DNA of 64,000 nucleotides from Sesamum alatum (GCA_034509735.1 JACGWO010000012.1:11017983-11081982); one strand, 5' to 3'; positions 32,371 through 44,523 are shown, counted from the stretch's first letter. Notes: generated by a model not told the origin, from the letters alone. Program-made: numbers and translations.

Positions 32371-35369
32371 ATGGCAAACCAATAACGCGCACCAAGGCAG
32401 TCTAAGTTCTTCTACACACCTACCTGGACCCGGCGCCATGACATTGCCTTCATCAACGCACTGGCCTGGAGGGCTAAGTGGGGGCAGAAACACGTGTCTT
32501 TCGAGATGTCGGATTATGATCACATCTCATTTGCACGCGGCGTTGCGAACGGTTTCTCCAAAATAAAGTTCAGACTAAAGTTTTGCGTTCCCAAGTTGAA
32601 CTCTTGCGACTCCGGTTCAAAATGTTTGGGCAGATACTTGGGAACCCAAAGTTCTATTGGAATGCAGGTACCAATAGGGTTCTTGGCCAGACTGAGGCGT
32701 GGGACAAGCTTTTTCATGTAAGAAATTTATAATCTTCAAAGGTGCAGCAGGCCTCTCATTCCCCATGCTTTCTTATGCTTTAGGTTGAAGCTACATTTTT
32801 TTATTAACCGCGTAATATAATGCACATTAATAAACATAGGACTTATCTCATGCAGGAAAACCCAATTGCAAAGGCTAACTGTGAAGGAAAGCAGATCGGC
32901 CTAGGAATGTGGCAGAAGCGCGGTGGAGATAGAAAATGTGCGGAATAAAAGAATTTAAATCGCGTTCAAGGGGTGTGCCCTTGAAGGTTCTCGGGCTATC
33001 GGTGTATAAACGCGTAATACAAATATGTATATAACAATTAAGCGTTCATGGCTATGGAATAAAAGAGGAAAAACAAGAACATAAATGTAAAATACCTTTC
33101 TCGATTTTCTACTCCGATCGGCTACATGCGTTCATCTCCTCCCGACATTCATCCACGCGAGGCCTCAACGTAGAGACCCTCTAATGTAGTCCACACCGCA
33201 CAGGGAGAGATCTTGTTTTTCTTGCTAGAGAAAAACGGATCTAGAGGATGAAATCGAAGAAGGGATTACACTATCAAATTAGTGTTCCTTCTTGATCTTA
33301 CTTTGTTCTTCAATTGAACCTAGATCAATGAAGCAACAAAGAGTATTTAGATAGTAGAGAGAGAGGGGGCGAAAATGGCTTCAGAGAGTGTGTAGAGAGT
33401 GTTCTTCTTTTTCCTAGAAAAAGATGAATAATAAAACTCATGTCTTTGATGATAATATATACACATATATATACTTTATTAATGTGATTATTGGAATATG
33501 TCTAGGTTCATCCAAGGATGTCTAGATACATTCCAATCAATCCCCATTACTCATCAATCAAGCCTACCATTTCATAAGGTATGATTTAATCATACCAAGT
33601 GAAAGAGGCTTGATTGAAATTGATGTGTCTCTTTTCAAAAGAGACAAGTCCACTTGTCTTCAAAGGCCTTCATGGTCAATTTTAGTGCTTCCAAAAGAAG
33701 TAATTTTCGGCCACCCCCTTTTAGAAGAAGTCCAACTTTTTCTAATTTCAAAAGTGGAATTGACACATCTCTTGGGCCAAGATTTAATAGACCGGATTTT
33801 GTTGTAATCCAATTACAACAAGCCCAAGAATGAAATCCTATTTAATTGATGGTCCAATTAAATAATTCCCATTGATCTTTTAATCCAATTAAAAGATACA
33901 AGCTTCGAATCTTTACTTAATCGATAAATCCCATTAATCGATAAAACGAGGGCCCGATACAATATCGGCCCGTCCATCAAATGCACAATCCTGGGATTTG
34001 TCGATAAAACGAGGGCCCAATACAATATAGGCCCGTCTATCCAATACACAATCCCATAAGTAATCCAATCACTTATCATCCTCTGAAATTGACTAGAAAT
34101 CAATTCCTTCACCTCCTCGGTGATTTGTGTGTGACCCTTTAGGTTCACCCTCAGCTAGACTTGGGCTCGTGTCCAATAGGAGCCCGTCACCATGGGTGGC
34201 CGTCTAGCAACTATCCATGGCACTAGAGACTAGGTGAATGTTGGCGTGAACATTTAAGCGCCAATTCCATATGGGTACGGTTTTACTTTCCACCGTCTCC
34301 CGACCTTAGTCTAGGGTATGGAATTGGGCATCAGTTCCCATCCTTGATTAGGCGTCTATGCTTAATACTCGAGATGCGTTTACTCTATCGATCGACGTGG
34401 AAAACCCTTTTCTACTCAATCAATTGCTATAACCATGGACTTTTAGAGTCTAAACCATCTCAGAGCTCATAGGAGACATCACCGTCATATACTGACGGGG
34501 AATAGATCCTATTTTGGAATCCACCATCCTCGCTACATACTCTAACTGCACTGAGAAGACTTATAATGATCATCTTATAGTATGATCACCTCTCGCCAGA
34601 TCCAAGATACAGTTTTTGTATGCACGTGACTGCCATGATTCCTCAAGTCCGAGGACTAATCTCGTACTATTGGAACCGAGAATTCCAGTCGTACCGACCA
34701 AGCCTCCAAAGCTTCCATAGACGATTCCCGCGAGTCAGTTCAGTCAGTCGACCACCTTGTCAACTAACCTACTAAAATTGCATAGACGACCTTCGTTTGT
34801 CATCGATGAAACTCGACACTTATCTAGTGAATGCAATACTTAGTGCAAGTCTCAATAAGACACTCGATGCCCAGTCTCGAGGTCCTCGACTAGGAACGTT
34901 TCAGACCAACCCTTAGAAGTTGGTTTCATAGCCGCCATCCGATGCGCAACCCAACTACATGGGTTATCGAATTGGTCTATGGGCATTTGTTATGACATTG
35001 AAACGCCGTTCAACATTAGTAGTAAGCACAACAAATACAATGTCAGTGATGAATACTTACTCTATTCATCAGGATAATATTGTATTAATAAAGATTGACG
35101 AATAGTTCTCAAAACTGCCAATCCAATTGGCTTTCTGGTCACCTATTCTAATATACTGGTGGCGGGGGGAGGCGCAATGGGAACTATTTCACACTATTTT
35201 TGAAGTTGTGGGGTTCAGGCCAGGCCATTCTTGTGGGGGTGAGACTTCTCGCGTGCCATATGGCCTCCTCTCGGGGTCTAACGATGGTGCTAAAGGTCCA
35301 CCAGCTGAGGAGCCGGACATGATATTCTTGGGATCATGGTACCCAGGGAACAACCGGCTGAGGTTGTGA
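32371..35369 (+). pseudogene. MYB/SANT-like gene 3, split by a copia LTR
   Basis: Exon 1 (32371-32717) has a lead similar to gene 2, with an early TAA, then WTRRHDIAFINALAW. After a frameshift it continues VELLRLRFKMFGQIL and NPKFYWNAGTNRVL, ending at CAT|GTAAGA. Exon 2 starts at 32856 after ATGCAG with ENPIAKAN. It is interrupted at 32882 by a 2.27 kb copia LTR and resumes after 35153 with WRGEAQWELFHTIFEVVGF, then a glycine/proline-rich tail ending in TGA at 35369. Removing the LTR and one copy of the 5-bp duplication would put both halves in one frame, so the insertion hit an exon. The early stop and exon-1 frameshift are further damage. Confidence 0.7.
32882..35153 (-). repeat. Copia solo LTR A
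   Basis: About 2.27 kb, minus orientation: the right end reads, inverted, like TGTTAGAATAGGTGACC, and the left begins TGAAGGAAAG. Flanked by AACTG (32877-32881) and TACTG (35154-35158), a 5-bp duplication with one change. It carries the blocks common to the family, for example TTACCATGGGTGGCCGTCTA near 34190. No interior sequence adjoins it, so it is a solo LTR left by recombination. Confidence 0.85.
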
Positions 35370-35779
35370 ATCTAGACTCTGATATGTCTATCGATGAATA
35401 AGCAAGTATTGGGTGGATACATTTTTGTGGGGGTGGGGAGGGGCTGTTTTGTGGTTACATTTGAAAAGCAATGGTGACAAATGATAATGTAATAGTACCA
35501 AGTACTTTGCACTTTATTTGAGTATCACTGACTTGTATAAAACATAAAACATCATAAGCTATCAAACAACATAACAATAAGGTCAACACTAGAGGCGATA
35601 ACATTACAAAAAAATGGTTATATAAAACATAACTGCGTCCAATACTAACAAGACAAAACATTAGAAAACATGCAAGCCCTACACATATATAACAACATCT
35701 TCCCAACGCATTTTTCCACACCATCTGGCGTTATTCCTCAAGTAGTCAACCTCAGTAGATTATATCCGTCCATCCAGCA
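35370..35779. other. Spacer between convergent MYB/SANT genes
   Basis: Lies between the 3' end of plus-strand gene 3 and the 3' end of the minus-strand MYB/SANT gene. No coding signal accepted here; probably 3' untranslated sequence of both. Confidence 0.4.
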
Positions 35780-36929
35780 TTAGCCTAACCCAACGCTCTC
35801 TCGATCTGGGCGGCAGACAAGAACAACTCCAAAGTCTTTCGGACAATTGACTAGACGTGTTACAATGACTAGCTGTTCGTTTTCATCAAACCCCTCTAGT
35901 TGTCGTACTGCCTCTAATACCAATCCACGCACATCCGTGTCACCAAATTCCCCCTCTGGGACTCTAGCTAGCTTGTCTATCCTCGTGTTCGTAGAATCAC
36001 AGAAAATGGTTACCATATTAACTAATGTGGCAGTTCGGCAAGTGGGTCCTCGGCCCTATGCTTTTTTGAGGAACCGTTTGTGCGCTTCGTTGCACTGGAC
36101 GAGTTGAGGGTCGACAGTCATATTATAAGACAAGGGCATTTCATTGTCAAGGCCCACGAAACCCATTTTGGGATTCTACTCAGCGGACAAAACATATGAC
36201 TGCTCCACATTTTCTATAGTGTGCTGTCGAATATCATTTTCCTCTCGTTGAGCATCGGTCCCTCTGTCACTAATAGAAAAGTCCTTACCGAAAATCTCAC
36301 GCCATGTAGGGAAGTATGGCTAGGGCTTGTAACGAATCGTCTTCACACTCGGATCAATTTATACCAAAAAAAAAGTAAAAAACTTAAATTGCGGTCATTG
36401 TGTAATGGTGAGTATCATTTTGGCAAGTGTGCTAATTGCGCCAAGCCACAAACTTCGTCCATGGTTACAAGTACAATAGATGCCTATATTGACCAATGAA
36501 GTGGCATACCTTAACATAGTTCTCCTAAATATCCTTGTCGGTCTCATCTACCATCACCATGTATTTGTTGTTGTCCCACCCGAAACCACTTCTGGACATC
36601 ATCCCAACTAGTGAAGAATACTGTCTCTTCCAAACTTGTATTTTAGACGTAATATGTGGCTCTGCCTTGATGTCGTAATTTGAAATAGCCCGTGTGATGT
36701 ATGTTTCCAACTGGCCTAGATAACCATTATGAAATCAATTTTCACACTTCGAGCCGCTGGCTATAATAGACTTTAATGCATTTATAAGGGCCTCTTCATC
36801 TCTGGTAAACCATGTACGCCTCGTCGCAGTTCTGTCCTTATTTGAAGGACGCCTATGTTGATGGCTACTACCCTCATCATCCGGGGTGTTCATTGGAATC
36901 TTCCAATGCTGGTCCACCCAAAAAGGCAA
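35780..36929 (-). pseudogene. Harbinger ORF1: MYB/SANT-like DNA-binding protein
   Basis: The ATG at 36929 leads to WFTRDEEALINALKSIIASG, SKCEN, then (in a second frame) METYITRAISNYDIKAEPHI and SKIQVWKRQYSSLVGMMSRS, GFGWDN. This is a good match to the plant Myb/SANT-like domain (PF12776 type) that accompanies PIF/Harbinger transposases. A tryptophan position in DKDI-x-ENYVK is a TAG stop just before a GTATGC donor. The second exon carries TIRYKP and TWREIFGKD pieces near 36.3 kb. The C-terminal part (35780-36016) is open, with a helical VRGLVLEAVRQLEGFDENEQ segment. In functional elements this protein binds the element ends and aids import of the transposase. This copy is broken by stops and a frame change. 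Confidence 0.75.
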
Positions 36930-37326
36930 TATTCACCTGCAAAATATTAGTCCCAGGCCATGAACTATTCAACATCGTTAGATAAATCTTCATACAATAT
37001 TACTATAATGGTCGTAGCAATATTATGCGAGAGGAAACACTTTGGTCAACAAGATAAGTTCCACACAAACGTTTGCGTCGTCAACCAAATCCACAAATAT
37101 TACCAACCTAAGAATCCACACACACATGCATGTTTTAAAGCAACAAAAATAACTTTACGAAATTATAGTCTACATAATCGAAATTCAATCCAGGATTGGT
37201 TGCCAAAACATGAACAACCAATGGCAAACGATATTCCCATTACACAAATAATCCAAACATTATGATATCGATAACAAGGCGGTAAACATTGTTAAATCGA
37301 TTCATGTTAATTATCCTGAAGTTTGA
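36930..37326. other. Spacer between transposase and ORF1
   Basis: AT-rich, no coding signal. Both neighbours are on the minus strand, so this would hold the 3' end of the transposase gene and the promoter of ORF1. Confidence 0.4.
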
Positions 37327-38679
37327 TTAACCCCGCTGCGACCAATCTCGATACATAGCCGTGGCTAACTCGTCCCTCAAGTTCGACCAACTAGGGTTAG
37401 CATCAATCGTGGAAACAACGTCAATGTTCAAATCAACTGTTGTGTCTGGCATGCCGGGAATTTTGAGCTCGAATAGATTGGAAGACATGTCAGTACGGAC
37501 GAAGTTATGCAGGAGACAACACGCGAGTATAATTCTATTTTGGATCTTGATTGGATAAAAAAGATGGGCTTCTAAGATCCCCCACCGGATTTTCAATAGC
37601 CCAAATGTCCTCTCTATCACATTCCTTGAGAAGAGTGCCTCAAATTAAATAGCTCTTCTCTATTTCAAGCCCACCAGTGCCGCGTTCCCATTTGCGTAGG
37701 TGATAGCGCACGCCTCTATATGGTGTGAGAAAGCCATCAGCGTTCGAGTAACGTTGTCACACAAGTAATAATTCCCTGCATTAACATCAGAATCCATTAA
37801 AATTAACAAAATTATAACCCACATGGTTTACGATTACTAACCCGAACGGAAAATAGTTTCGTAAACAATATACACAGGATTGGGAAAATTGAATGACGGG
37901 GTTTTGCCGTTAGCATACTGGTGGGGACGCGCAAGTCGTGTGGCCTAGTTACCGCGTCTTGGAGCACCCTGCTATCCGCAACACTTCTTTCCCAATTGCA
38001 TGTTGGGGTTGCAGACTCCAAGCGCATTGACTGCAATGTATCCTTTTCTCATGCAGTAATGGACCTTGTCATGTTCGGGCACACGCACGTCAATGTAGGT
38101 ACCATCTAACTCACCAAGATATCCCTATGAACAAATTTGTTAAAATTAGAAGATGGAAAAAGTTAAAAAAAATTATGGAAAAAATTTATTTGATTTGTAA
38201 TAAGTTACCTTGAACTATTTCCACCTGGGATCAACGATGTCCTCCGGCACTGGTGTGGGGCATGCCAATAGCGTTTGATGTAACATGATTATAACATTTA
38301 GGATAGCGTGAAAGTTCTTGCTGATAGTTCGGCCCGACCTTACGAAGTCATATTTGACCACGCAGTTTTTTTTGTGATGTGCTATTACACTAAGAAAAAT
38401 GGCTACTTGTTCGGGGATGGTAACAAATTGTGTATCTGTTAGGCCCCCAGAATGTTTGAGCAAATAACATAGGCGACCAAAGGGGTTTCTGTCCATGCAA
38501 AGATTCCTAAGGCAAGTAACATTGTTGCACGCTACTAACCTAGTCATGTGCCTAACTTGCTCAAGGATTCTAGTGTTAACACACCAACGCCTCCTAACGC
38601 GCCTAAGCGAAGGGGTTCTAGCTTTCAGATAGCCCAGAATATATACAACCAATGCGAGTGCCATAGCAACATCGACCAT
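37327..38679 (-). pseudogene. PIF/Harbinger DDE transposase (HARBI1/ALP1 type)
   Basis: The N-terminal part (38215-38679) has MDRNPFGRLCYLLKHSGGL, EQVAIFLSVIAHHKKN and VPEDIVDPRWK, a standard plant Harbinger transposase head. A TAG replaces the next codon, and an intron of ~90 bp (38.12-38.21 kb) precedes GYLGELDGTYIDV, with the first catalytic D. After a stop and a second intron (acceptor TTAATGCAG near 37.78 kb) comes NYYLCDN, with the second D. The last frame (37327-37620) begins IERTFGLLKIRWGILEAHLF, with the catalytic E, then QNRIILACCLLHNFVR. So all three DDE residues are present, but nonsense and frame changes prevent a full protein. It would act on the element's ends with ORF1. Confidence 0.85.
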
Positions 38680-39825
38680 AATTTATTAGAGGGTAATCAA
38701 TGCACAAATTCTGTGGTGCCTCGCCATCCTAACAAAAAAGATTCTAATTTCATGTAGACTTTGCTATGATACACAAAATGACTACATGTCGTATATAGTA
38801 CTCATGTATAATGTATACACAATACCAAGAAAATCTCTATATCGTGTCTGGAACGTCCAAAGTGAGTTAGGGAAACAAAAAGTAAGACGAATTGCAGGAA
38901 CAACTTTATCTAAAAAAAAAAAAGTGAAAAAATTATTATGGTGAAGCAGATGCGCAAACAAGTGGAAATGTTACAATATTCCTAACTGGGTAAAAACATG
39001 GGTAGTTCTTCCAATATACTCGAATGGATATTTGAGGATCTAACTGTATAATTTATCTTAACCACCCACAACAGACTAAAATTATGGAACAATCCTTGAG
39101 AGCATTGTTCCGAGTTCAGGGCATAGGGTGAAAAGTTCTTTTCCCAGCATGAGTTGTATCTTAAAAAAGTGCAGATAGGTCGCCATAAGCTTTGATAAAC
39201 ACAATAAACTCAAAGGCTCCAGAAACAAAATGCAGAGTATAAACACCGAATTATCGTCGCTCACCTACCCGCTGAAGGAGTGTGCGGAGGCACAACAACG
39301 ATACAAGTAAATCCGGGTGCAGTCGTATAGGTTAAAACAAGCGATTAAGACCGTATATGGGGTTTATTAGTGACAAGGGAGGAGAAAGGCGGAGTGTACA
39401 GAAAAAACCTATCTCTTGCCGGCTGGAATGGAATGGAGAAGGATGGTGCGACTGGAGTGACATAGGAGGCTAATATAGAAGCTCACACAAAATAACAAAT
39501 GTCACCTACCAACAATAAATATTACCTACCAAATTTCAGAACATTAATGATGGACGACAGTGCAATTCTGTTCAAATTGAGAAGCAAACTAGAGTTCATA
39601 CATGCTCTGTAAGGGGGCAATATAGGAAGCAAAAGTTAGTGGGAAATGTTGTGGGTCCCACAGACTAACAATATGGGACCTGCAAATTGGATTGATATAG
39701 CAGAAAGAGTATGACCTAGTAGCGGGTATCATAAATAGTAGCGGGCTTTGACTATTGCAAGTAAACAGATGCAACACCCCTATTAGCCTGGATATAGAGG
39801 CTAATAGGAGGTGGTAAACACAACC
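38680..39825. other. 5' flank of transposase to right Harbinger end
   Basis: Non-coding. The last 60 bases contain a palindrome, TATTAGCC...GGCTAATA (39781-39806), next to the terminus, a subterminal hairpin that could be a binding site for ORF1 or transposase. A TGGGTCCCACAGACTAAC phrase lies near 39651. Confidence 0.45.
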
Positions 39826-39828
39826 TAA

Positions 39829-40228
39829 ATTATTAGTTCAAATCTCATCAATAATATATCTGTGATTCAAATTCGTTTCACTTAAATCTATGGTCTATAT
39901 TTGATCTTTTCTAATAGATGGTCCAAATTCATTTTCATTTTGATATATAATATAAAAAGATTATAATTTTATATATAAATAAATTTATATAATTTTATAA
40001 GATATAAATAAAAATAAATATTATACCTTTTCAAGAATAAATATAAAATATATAAAGTAAAAATAAAAATCCCCTCCTCCCCAGAGCCGGTTTTCGAGTC
40101 CCCTCCGCTTCCCTCCACCGCAAACTGCTGTTGTCGGCTCATAATTCACCTCCTCCGCTCTACGGTAGCCTTCGGCCGCTCTCCCTCCTTTCCAGCATTG
40201 ACGCAGTATTGATCGCCACCGCTCATCT
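39829..40228. other. Spacer between Harbinger and copia LTR C
   Basis: AT-rich up to 40070, then a C/T-rich, moderately GC-rich stretch (40075-40228) that might be a gene fragment or untranslated leader. I recognise no protein in any frame. Confidence 0.35.
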
Positions 40229-42430
40229 TGAAAGAATCGGTACGGCCCGGGAACGCGGCGGAAGCGTAAAAATAAAAGAAATTTAAAACGATTTCAAAGG
40301 GGTGTTCCCTTTGAATTACCGGGCGTTCGGTGTTTTCAAAAGTATAATAACATACATAAAAATATGCTTGAACATGTGGCTAGAGGAGGAAACAAAAAGG
40401 TACAATAATTTAAATAGAAACATACCTTTTTCGTTTCACATGTACAACGGCAACAATCTTTGATTCTCTTTTCGTTCCTTTTCCGTTCACCTTAGGATTC
40501 AAATTAGAACCCCTCTAATTTGTCCACACCACAGCAATGGAAGTAAATCTAGATCTACTGCTAGGTAGAAGCTAGATCAAGGAAGAAACGAAAAACGTAT
40601 TACACTATTGATTAGTGTATACGTATTTCTCATGTTCTCATTTTTGAATCCAATTCAAAGAGAACTCAAAAGAAGGAGAAAAGGTTGGAAATTTTCGTGG
40701 CTTGTGTGCTAGGGAGTGCAAGTTAGGAAGATGAAAAGTGTATACATGTGTTGTGTAGTTGTAGGTAGTTTCCAAAACCACCTACACACTAATGCACAAC
40801 TTATGCTCAACCTCCAACCATGTTAGCACAATATGTGGACCACCTAGCCATCATGGCAAGCCACATCATTGCTTACATGGAGCCACATCATTGCTTACAT
40901 GAAGGACTTTCAACTCCTCTTAAACTTGCATCAAACCTTTGAGCTTTGATTTCAAGTCATGGACCGGTTATGACCGGTCTTGATTTAATCAAATTAAATC
41001 AAGTGATCCATTGGTTTTAAATTAATCCAATTAATTTTAAACCTTATTGAAATCCAAAAGTTCATTTAATCCAATTAAATAAACATAAGCTCAAACACTA
41101 ATTAATTGATCCAATCAATTAATTAAACGAAACCCAATAAATTAATCCAATTAATTTAAAGGTATTGAGCCCAAAATTAATTAATCCAATTAATTAATTC
41201 TTGGGCCATCCATCCAATGGATTTTTCCAATAAATGATCCCATCATTTATATTCTCCTTGAATTAATTTAATCCAATTAAATTAATTCACTTCTTCCAGA
41301 ATTAATTCCAAATTAATTCCACTACTTCCATAGTGATTTGTGTGTGACTCTTTAGGTTCACCCTCAGCTAGACTTGGGCTTGTGTCCAACACAATTCATT
41401 AATTAAATCCAATTTAATTAATTATTTCTAATTTACCATTAATCAGAAATGCCCGTTACCATGGGTGGCCGTCTAGCAACGGTCCATGGCACTAGAGACT
41501 AGGTGAATGTTGGCGTGAACATTTAGGCTCCGAATTCCATACAGGTACAGTCCTTTGTCAACCATCTCCCGGTCTTAGTCTAGGTCATGAAATTGGGTGT
41601 CGGTTCCCATCCTGGACTAGGCAACTATGCTACAAACTCGAGACGCGTTTACTCTATTGATCGACCTAGGGAACCATTCCCTACTCGACCAATCGCTACG
41701 GCCGTAGACTTAATGAGTCGAAACCATCTCAGAGCGCATAGAAGACATAGCTGTCAAATACTGACAGGGGACAGATTCTATCTTGGAATCCACCGTCCTC
41801 ACTACATACTCCGACTGCCCTGGACAAGGCTTATAATGACCATATCAAAGACATGGTCACCTCTCGCCAAATCCAAGATACAACCTTCATATGCAAGCGA
41901 CTGCCATGATTCCTCAAGTCCGAGGACTAATCCCGTACTACCAGAACCGAGAATTCCAGTCATACCGACCAAGCCTCCAAGGCTTCCATATGACGATTCT
42001 CGCGAGTCAGTTCAGTCAGTCGACTACTTTGCCAACTAACCCACTAAAATTGCATAGACGACCCACGTCTGGCACCGATGAAACTCGGCACTCACCCAGT
42101 GAATGCAATACTTAGTGCAAGTCTCTATAGGACACTCGAGGCCCACTCTCGAGGTCCTCGACTTGGAATGTTTCAGACCGACCCTCAAGGAGTTGGTTTC
42201 ATAGCCGCCAACCTATACGCAGCTCAACTCAATGGGTTTTACCAATCGGTCTGTGGGCATTTGTTGTGACATTGAAACACCATTCAAATGTAAGTAGTAA
42301 GCACAACAAACACATTTTGCCAATGATGAATACTTACTTTATCCATCAGTATAATATTACTTTGATAAAGATCGATGAATAGTTCCCAGAACAACCAATC
42401 CAATTGACTTTCTGGTCACTTATTCTAACA
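40229..42430 (-). repeat. Copia solo LTR C with perfect target duplication
   Basis: 2202 bp, minus orientation, from TGAAAGAATCGG to TTCTAACA (inverted: TGTTAGAATAAGTGACC). CATCT stands on both sides (40224-40228 and 42431-42435), so this is a complete solo LTR. It shares long blocks with the LTRs at 32.9, 54.7, 57.1 and 59.5 kb, such as TTACCATGGGTGGCCGTCTA near 41457 and CACTAGAGACTAGGTGAA. It has lineage-specific AT-rich runs of TTAATTAATCCAATTAATT type at about 41000-41300. Open stretches inside it are not considered genes. Confidence 0.92.
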
Positions 42431-42435
42431 CATCT

Positions 42436-43497
42436 CACTCTAGACCTATCACTAGTTGTCTGCGATGATAACTTTATGCACATTCTTATTACTAATAATT
42501 GTATATGATAAGATCAAAATTGTCATCACTTAATACGTATTTTCAATAACAATTTTAATATCATCCCTTAATATTTTGTCAAAATATTACCTTTTCTACA
42601 GTGAAATAAAGTGTGGAACTCCTCGACAAAGAACAATAGTTAAAAGAAGGCGTTTCACACATCTAACTTTGAAAAGGAAAAGGATGTATATAACGTATGA
42701 TTCATGAAACAGCTCGGAATAGTGTGACTTTAGTATATCGAAACATGTTGTCTTCTTAGGCAAATATTTGCATATGGTGTCTTAACATATCTAGGGTTAA
42801 TTCCTTTTTACCCTTGTGAAAAAATACTGATAAATCAAAAGTCTCTCTGAATAATAAAAAGAAGGATATTTGACATAATGATCCCTCAAATTTTGTGTCT
42901 AGAATCAATTTAGTTAATCATCGTCATTTTATGATCTTATTGTTCCTATAGTTCGTATTTTGTTCATTCCAGTTCTTCACTCGACTTTCTGGCGAAAAAG
43001 TTGCGAAAATGTCAAATTTTTAGGTAAAATACTTAGCGAGTTTTGCACTTTAGTTGTTGAGATACATGTACTGAACATGAATTTGGGAATGAACCATTTT
43101 ACTCTAAAAACATTTAAATTCCGACGTCTTTTCCACCCAAAATTTGATTGCAAGATTGAAATGAAACAAAATATGAACTTTAGGGATGATATATAAGGTT
43201 AGGAAATGAAGATGAAAGATTAAAGTGATTTCAAATATAAACTTAAGGCCAGAAATCATTTTTCACATATACCTTAAGAAAAAACGGCGAAGTGATTCTT
43301 GAAATTTTAGAAAAGAAACTCACTACCTTAGCGTCAAAGAATCGCATTGCTATTTTCTTGTTATTTTTAGGAGTTTTCTCAACCATTTCATTTTTTTTCA
43401 AGAGGTTTATTGTTACTTTTACAGGGATGTATGTTGTAACCCAACTTCTCTTTTCTATGTAAAATTACTGAGGCCCAGTTTGATCAATATTTTTTGG
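42436..43497. other. Intergenic DNA
   Basis: No gene recognised. Some phrases (TGATCCCTCAAATTTTGTGT near 42880) resemble dispersed non-coding repeats of plant genomes, but I could not find ends. Confidence 0.4.
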
Positions 43498-44523
43498 GGG
43501 GGATAATTATATCTACACCTCCTGACTAATTTTTTTTGAAAAATTACACATACACTTACCAGAAACTTCAACATCGTTTACATAAATCACCATCATTTTT
43601 TAGAAAATTACACATATGCCCCCCCAAAAATTAACATGGATAATTTTGGCTGTTATGGGTGGTTTCTATAATTAGGCTGAAAAAATATGAATAATTTGTA
43701 TAAATAAACCTTAGATTAGGGATGTAAATATCAAGATGCACATCTGGGTCGGCCCAAGACCAGATTAACCCAGTTAAAAAGTGGGTTGGTTTAGCCAGGT
43801 CCGCTTAGGACTGAATCGGTCCTGGGTTGATCCTAAGTGTTGATACCTGGGGCTTACCCAATCCTATGGCCCAGGACCACCCGATCCCATGTCAGGCCTG
43901 GGTTGGGCCTATTGGGCCTTTTTTTTTTTTTTTTTAAATAATGCATTATATATAATTTTTATTTTATTTTTCTAAATTGACTATTTTAGTAGATTTTTAT
44001 ACTTTTGAAATTCTAAAAAAATTTTAGCTTTATTTTTCTACTTCTAAAAGTTTAGTAAATTAATTTATTAATACTCTTTTTTTACTTTTTTTCAAAGTTT
44101 ATTTTAATTTTTTTTTTGAATTTGTTATTATCTAAGGTTATTACTATAAGCTTATTAATCGAATTATTATTTAAGTTCATTATATAGTCTTAACCTTTTT
44201 TTTTAATTATAAATTTATTAAAAAATCACATCAATTTCATAAAAAATATAAAATAGGCACATCCGGACCTAGTTCGGGTTGGTATGGGCCTCAACTGACT
44301 CGATCCATGGGTTAGGCCTGAATTTAAAAATGGACCCAATTAGAGGTCATTTAAAGACCCAAGACCACCTCAAAACCGGCCATGAATAGTAGTGGGCTTG
44401 TCTTGGGTCGAGTTTTTTTAGGTTGGTTCGTACCGGTCTAGAATTGGACTTTTTTAGATTGATCTGTGTTGTCCTGAACTGGCACAACCCACTATGCACC
44501 GGGATGTAAATATAATTATCCCT
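43498..44523. mobile_element. MITE split by a nested insertion
   Basis: The outer element starts GGGATAATTATATCTACACC, and its right end, inverted, reads GGGATAATTATATTTACATC. The 13-bp stretch GGGATGTAAATAT of its right end is present twice (43719-43731 and 44501-44513), bracketing a foreign segment. Without it the MITE would be about 240 bp. Confidence 0.65.
43732..44500. mobile_element. Element nested in the MITE, GGCCCA-rich
   Basis: 769 bp with GC-richer ends full of GGGTTGG, GGCCCA and CCCAGG words around an AT-rich middle. The end sequences (ATGCACATCTGGG at left, GGTGCATAGTGGG inverted at right) are imperfect inverted repeats. It resembles hAT-type MITEs, but the flanking duplication looks longer than 8 bp; up to 13 bp match. 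Confidence 0.5.

Larger units (their letters stand above)
26153..39825 (-). mobile_element. Very large PIF/Harbinger element (candidate)
   Basis: Left end GGCTATGTCTA at 26153 follows TAA (26150-26152). The right end, read inward on the minus strand, is GGTTGTGTTTA from 39825, and is followed outward by TAA (39826-39828). The ends agree at 8 of the first 11 bases, all differences being transitions, and TAA/TTA is the usual 3-bp PIF/Harbinger duplication. Inside are the two expected genes on the minus strand (DDE transposase 37.3-38.7 kb, MYB/SANT-type ORF1 35.8-36.9 kb) and, unusually, three more MYB/SANT-type genes on the plus strand at 27.0, 29.5 and 32.4 kb. Two copia LTRs (about 3.1 kb) are later insertions, leaving about 10.6 kb of its own sequence. 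It could instead be two or more nested Harbinger copies. Confidence 0.55.

Noticed and set aside
41587..42039. 150-codon open frame
   Set aside because: Lies entirely within copia solo LTR C and is not open in the corresponding parts of the other LTR copies.
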